A DNA stretch of 64,000 nt from Quercus robur (lineage: Eukaryota; Streptophyta; Magnoliopsida; Fagales; Fagaceae). Position numbers and translations under genes: made by a program. The stretch's first letter is position 1. Each line of letters opens with the position of its first letter. The DNA lies in NCBI RefSeq assembly GCF_932294415.1, contig NC_065536.1, positions 3,916,974-3,980,973 on the forward strand. Direction: 5' to 3'. This document shows positions 59,501 to 64,000 of the stretch, in pieces. Under the pieces are notes generated by a model. It worked only from the letters and a program-made list of their open reading frames with translations, made no database searches and was not told the origin of the DNA.

Positions 59501-60414
59501 GTATGTGGTTAATATAAATATCACGAGAAATTGAATGTATGGGAATATACACATGCAGAAAGGCAAAGGCAAAGGAATTGGAAGTGAACACTACACTACT
59601 GTGTTGGGGGCGCAGTAAAAGAGAAAGACGTAGAATACACGCGACAAACACGGGAGAGTTTTTTAGGTATTATTGTATATGGCGGTAGTGCCTGCATTGA
59701 TTCACGTGATTGTCTTTGTAACTTGAAATTCTCTCTCTCTCTCTCTCGCTCTCTTTATTTAATTAGTTTTTACTTTTTCATATAAAAAATTGAATTAAAC
59801 ACCAAATAAATAATGAAATGAAATTTGAAAAGAAAGACATCTATCTAATCGAGAATAATGCATTGATGCAAATATATATGCTTTACTTTTTTTTTTTTCT
59901 TTTTTTTGTTTGGTAAAGATGCAATTTAGATCTAAACACAAAGCATTTATTTATTTATTTCAAATATAATAAAACAAAATTTTGGGTGGCACAGAACATA
60001 AAATTTGACGTGAAAATTATTATTATACTATAAAGTATATTATAATTATATATAAAAGGTTTTTTTTTTTTTTTAAAATGGTATATATAATTATAAAAAT
60101 ACCCTTCTCAAAAAAAAATTATAAAAATATTATTTATGTGTGTCTATTAAGTGTCTTGGAATATGGGGCCCAGCGTGACGGGTAGGGTACGTGCACGTTG
60201 ACTGATCCGAAACCCGATACCCGATTCGCAACGGCATGCACAGGACCCCATGACCGATATGCAAGGGGAGCAAGCATCACGTAAGTACCATGTAAGCCAA
60301 AAAAACATAACATATATGTAGCTAGTATATGTATGGTATGACTTTTCTTAAGTGGTCCTTTCTTTGGTCACACATTCATTGGTCAACATGTTTACATGTG
60401 TATTTTAGGAGGAA
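56600..60414. other. Intergenic DNA, no gene recognised
   Basis: CT/GA microsatellites near 57415-57435, 57672-57720 and 59731-59755, several poly-T runs and AT-rich sequence. The 57480-57900 stretch is less AT-rich and reads like a leader (plus strand, GGGTTTTTTAAGG, CTCTCT tract, CAAG/GTAGG) but has no coding frame. Short frames here are not supported. Confidence 0.5.
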
Positions 60415-60415
60415 T

Positions 60416-60790
60416 GTTACTTTTATCGTATTTTCACGACAAATTTTAATTAACAAATTGTTATTAGTTTTAATTTAAATTTGTTATTGACATTACTTTC
60501 GTATTTACTATACTTGTCTGTCATTTACGATTTGTTGTTAAAATGTTATAGATGTAATATTATTCATAGTTTACTTAGATATATTATTATACCTCTTAAA
60601 TCATGAGTGTCCATCGTATTTTTACAACCAAACCGTTATTGGTTCTAATTTAGATTCACTATTGACATTACTTTTGTACTCACTAATACCAATCTATCAT
60701 TTATAATTTATTGTCAAAATGTTATAAATATAGCATTACTCATAGTTTACTCAATATGTTACTATACTTCTTAAACCATGATTTCCTTTT
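60416..60790 (+). repeat. Tandem duplication, about 190-base unit, two copies
   Basis: Copy 1 about 60416-60605, copy 2 about 60606-60790. Shared landmarks are ATCGTATTTT(C/T)AC, CATTACTTT(C/T)GTA, TGT(T/C)AAAATGTTATA and CATAGTTTACT. Copies differ at many sites. Confidence 0.75.
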
Positions 60791-60984
60791 TGAGTATGGT
60801 TCCTTTGTATAATTAGAATAGTTAATTTCAAGTATTGTTAAACCATGAATTCCTTTTAAGTAATCTTAAATCATGAGTTCCTTTTTTAGTATGGTTCCTT
60901 GTATAATAAGAATTGTTAATTTCAAGTAATTATAAACCATGGGTTCATTTTGAGTATGATTCCTTGTATAGTGAGGACTATCTT
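60775..60984 (+). repeat. Tandem repeat, about 66-base unit, about 3 copies
   Basis: Units begin AAACCATGA(T/A)TTCCTTTT, then GAGTATGGTTCCTTGTATAA and GTTAATTTCAAGTA. Starts near 60775, 60840 (short copy), 60868 and 60935. Confidence 0.75.
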
Positions 60985-62270
60985 TTCGCCTTTTTGGGAT
61001 ACTTAAATTATGAGTTTTATGGACTTGAAAGGATGTGCTGTATATCTTGAAAGGATGTGTTGTATATCTTGAAGGTTTCAAATTTCATTCATCACTATCA
61101 ATACAAGAGAGTTCCAAAGTGTCACATGAACATGTGGTGAAATAGTTTAGCCAAAATGACTTACAGAACAGTACTATACCCCCTAAAAACATGAAGGACA
61201 TATAGAACTTTCTTTCGCTCATTCTCTTTATATAAACCAAGAATTATTCTAGTAACAAAATCACAGTTATTATGTTTCTTTTCTTATGGATATAATTATT
61301 TTGTATGAGCCCCATTTGTGATGTATAAACATTCATCTCATTTATCTATTATTAACCCCATTTACATTGCACGTATATGAATCATTCATCTCATCTACCA
61401 TAGATGGGCCATGTTTGTCATGTGTGGACCATTCATGATGCGTATTACGTGTAAAAATCCCGTTTGTGTGTGAAACTCCCTATATCTATTTTTTTTTTGA
61501 TAAGTAAAACTCCCTATATCTATGCATCCCGAAGATTACACTAGTGGTGTTTAAAAAGAAAGGGGCAAAAATGAGTAAGCTTCAAATTGTGCTTGTTGAA
61601 GTATCAGAAAATGGCAGCCATTTAAATCAAGTATTAACACAAGGCAGCAAACGCTAAGGAAAATGAATAGTTGAATTTAAAATCTACCCCTAACCTTTCT
61701 GTTTCATTTATGCCACACAAGGTTAATAACAAGTCAATGAAGAGAACACAGAATTTATGAGTTCTTTGAATCGGGACCTAAGTAGGACCTAGGTTACTTC
61801 AAAAGTATTCTCTGAACTCTGTGAAGTATTTTTATTTGAATACACGTATATCATCATGGTCTTTTACGAGGGGTTTTTTATTTTATTTATTTATTTTGTT
61901 GTACTACAACATGGATATTCTGTTTAGATTCTTGACTTAATACAATTATCACCATGAAAATGTTAGATCAAATTTTGCTTATTTGCCTATTTTTATTGGT
62001 AAGTATATACACATCCAGTGAGTCTTGAATTCAAGCCCCCACCCTCCATCCTAGTATTACAGAACAAGTGCACTTTGAGCTAGACCTCATTGGCAATGCT
62101 AGGACCAATTATCTCTGCCTAGTTTGACAACTCTTAGATTTCTCATAGAAGTTTGAAATAACAGCTCCCTCCAGCCAGATTTATTACAGATATCCAGCAC
62201 CCTTACTTTTCCCAGGTAGATAATTCACCTTATTAAATTCAAGAGGAATTGTGATGTTTTGAAGGAGGTG

Positions 62271-62303
<33 letters not shown>
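60985..62303. other. Intergenic, no gene recognised
   Basis: Small two-copy repeat CTTGAAAGGATGTG(C/T)TGTAT at 61023-61062. An (AT)n tract at 62276-62303 ends at the LTR-like block. Confidence 0.5.
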
Positions 62304-62307
<4 letters not shown>

Positions 62308-63147
62308 AGGTCTATATTTGTTGAGTTTTGAAAAACCATGAACAAATTGTAAGTCTTGTGCTTTTTAGAGTTGTAATTCAAGTCCAAAACGAAGACCCAA
62401 GATCAGCTCAACAAAAAGGAAGTTTACACCAGCTCTACATATCTTTAGATTGATCAAGCTATGCCTTGACAAACTCTCAATCAATCAAATTTTGAGAATT
62501 CTAAATCTCAATCAGGTCCATTAAGTCGGCTCATGACTTAATTTTGAGCCTTGCTAAAGTATTTAAGAGATCATAAGAGCCAACTAAATACAAGTACAGA
62601 GAAATTTTTACATGTATCTAAGGTTTCTAGAACCTAATTCTCTCCATCCACCATCTAACCAGAGACATCAAAGTGAATCCGAAGAACAATTTTAGAAGAA
62701 GTTGGTGATCAAGCTAAAGTCACAACTCACAAAGCCTACACAAACAAATTGCTGTGAGAATCTTTGAGGTGGTCCTTGGAGTCGCAGACTGGAAGTTCAT
62801 GTTTGATGGAATCCAGATTAGAAGAGTCAAACTGGGTTAAAATAGCACATAGTCATTGTTGTAAGTTACTATGAAAGGAAGCAACTAAAAGTAAGGCTTT
62901 ATTTCAGTTGTAAAAACTTCAATTCCAATAGTGGATTTTGTTTAGGGTTGGTGGTAAACTCTGTGTGTTTTTTCCTTTGGTTTTGACCATAGGTTTTTCA
63001 CATCGTCAACAGATCACCTGTTTTATTTACTTTTCTACGCTTCATATTATTGTGATTTGTTGTTGTGGCTGATTAATCTTAATTTCATTGAACACCATAA
63101 TCGGCTAATTAAAGAAATTAGCATAATTTCACATAGTTTAATCAACA
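62304..63147 (+). repeat. LTR-like block (probable solo or truncated LTR)
   Basis: Starts TGTTAGGTCTATATTTG and ends TAGTTTAATCAACA (TG...CA). Leader-like part with GTCGCAGACTGGAAG and GGTTTTTCACATCGTC. Its general layout and the GGCTAATTAA near the end resemble the LTR at 36170-37178. No target duplication: left flank is an (AT)n tract, right flank GGGTC. Confidence 0.5.
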
Positions 63148-64000
63148 GGGTCTAAACCATAACTTTTCAATATATATATATATTGACTTAATCAATGCTT
63201 TCATGTGTTCAGATGTTTGTATTGCTGCAATCCTACATCAATGAAAATTTAATTTTTCAAAATTGGCCATCCATTTCATATATACAAAGGCATGTAGCAA
63301 TTATACAGCTAAGTGATTTCACCACAATAATGGTGAACCAATCGAGTTAAGAATATATACCTCATGTCTATATATAGATAATTGTGGATATTGTGGTATA
63401 TTTATAGATCTTGTCTCCAACTTGTGTCAAAAACACAGCCTTCACACTAACGAAAGTGAAAGATCAACTGCTGAAAAACAATATGAATTGAAGTCAGATA
63501 ACATGATAATCCAGAAAAACTGAAAGACTATACAGCAGAGTTGTTTCAAAATATAAAATTAATGACGGCCACAATTATTCTAATAGAATACCATGCTATT
63601 CTCAACTTTTAGGCTATACTTGGCATTCCTCGTAATTTGTTGTGGCAGTTTCAATGAGCATGCTTACAAGATAATGTATAATCTTAAGCATGTAATAGTA
63701 ATAGAAAATGCAGGTTGAATTGAAACTCTAGTCTTGACATGAATATATGGTGGGCTTTGTAAACAATGTCTCATGGGTTCAAACAGAATTTCTAGTCCAC
63801 CTCTTCTAGGGCACGAACTTATATACTCTTGCTGGGCAAACATAGGGAAACTTCTCATTTTCCAAAAAGAGGAAGAATCGGTTTCTTTTCCATCTAATGC
63901 ACTAAACGTGATGCCTACAAAGGATTTCCATAGATTCTAGAGTTTCCAAAAAAGAACATAGCATTAAGGAATATGTATTTTAATTTTTAAAACTTGAAAA
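63148..64000. other. Intergenic, no gene recognised
   Basis: An (AT)n tract near 63170-63181. The minus frame 63858-63664 overlaps a GGGTTCAAAC motif and may be SINE-derived, but boxes and ends are not clear. Confidence 0.4.

Noticed and set aside
1..64000. CRISPR arrays, operons, riboswitches, rRNA or complete tRNA genes
   Set aside because: The sequence is plant nuclear DNA; no regular repeat-spacer arrays were seen, and tRNA-like boxes occur only as SINE remnants.

Overview
This is plant nuclear DNA: AT-rich, intron-containing genes with GT-AG splice sites, long poly-A/T and (AT)n runs, and dense retroelements. The gene content (laccase, RFL-type PPR, kelch protein) and the style of the LTR and LINE remnants fit a woody eudicot. 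I would guess Fagales (oak/chestnut group), but that is inference only. All exon models were built by eye from splice sites and reading frame.

Layout. 1-1900: 5' end of a minus-strand gene with an intron in its leader. 1901-17350: mobile-element-rich region with two tRNA-type SINEs, a full-length but dead Copia element (4178-10863, TSD TTAAC), a 5'-truncated LINE (13263-14834), a solo LTR (15251-16031, TSD ATAGG) and the broken exons of a plant gene it landed in. 18308-19453: minus-strand gene with an in-frame TGA. 20766-24393: minus-strand RFL-class PPR gene whose presequence is split by a young non-coding LTR element (22477-24312). 25600-37180: decayed elements, including a LINE with a nested inverted-repeat element and a 5'-less retroelement carrying a plant-transposon-protein ORF and one LTR. 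39761-43175: complete six-exon laccase gene, minus strand. 43300-52100: intergenic with fold-back elements and palindromes. 52101-56316: complete nine-exon kelch-repeat gene, minus strand. 56320-64000: no gene seen; tandem repeats and one LTR-like block.

Three main points stand out. (1) The PPR gene is interrupted after codon 27 by an element with apparently identical LTRs; removing the element and one TSD copy restores frame exactly, so the disruption looks recent. (2) Two pairs of dispersed duplicated blocks (3060-4172 plus 11052-11143 versus 38541-40103; 12611-14992 versus 19521-20338) provide empty-site evidence for five insertions. The first pair includes laccase 3' flank and intron, so a second laccase copy probably once stood near 4-11 kb. 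(3) The only intact protein genes are the laccase (584 aa, LAC2/LAC17 type, lignin-related by homology) and the kelch protein (653 aa). They are separate transcription units; nothing suggests a shared pathway or operon-like system.
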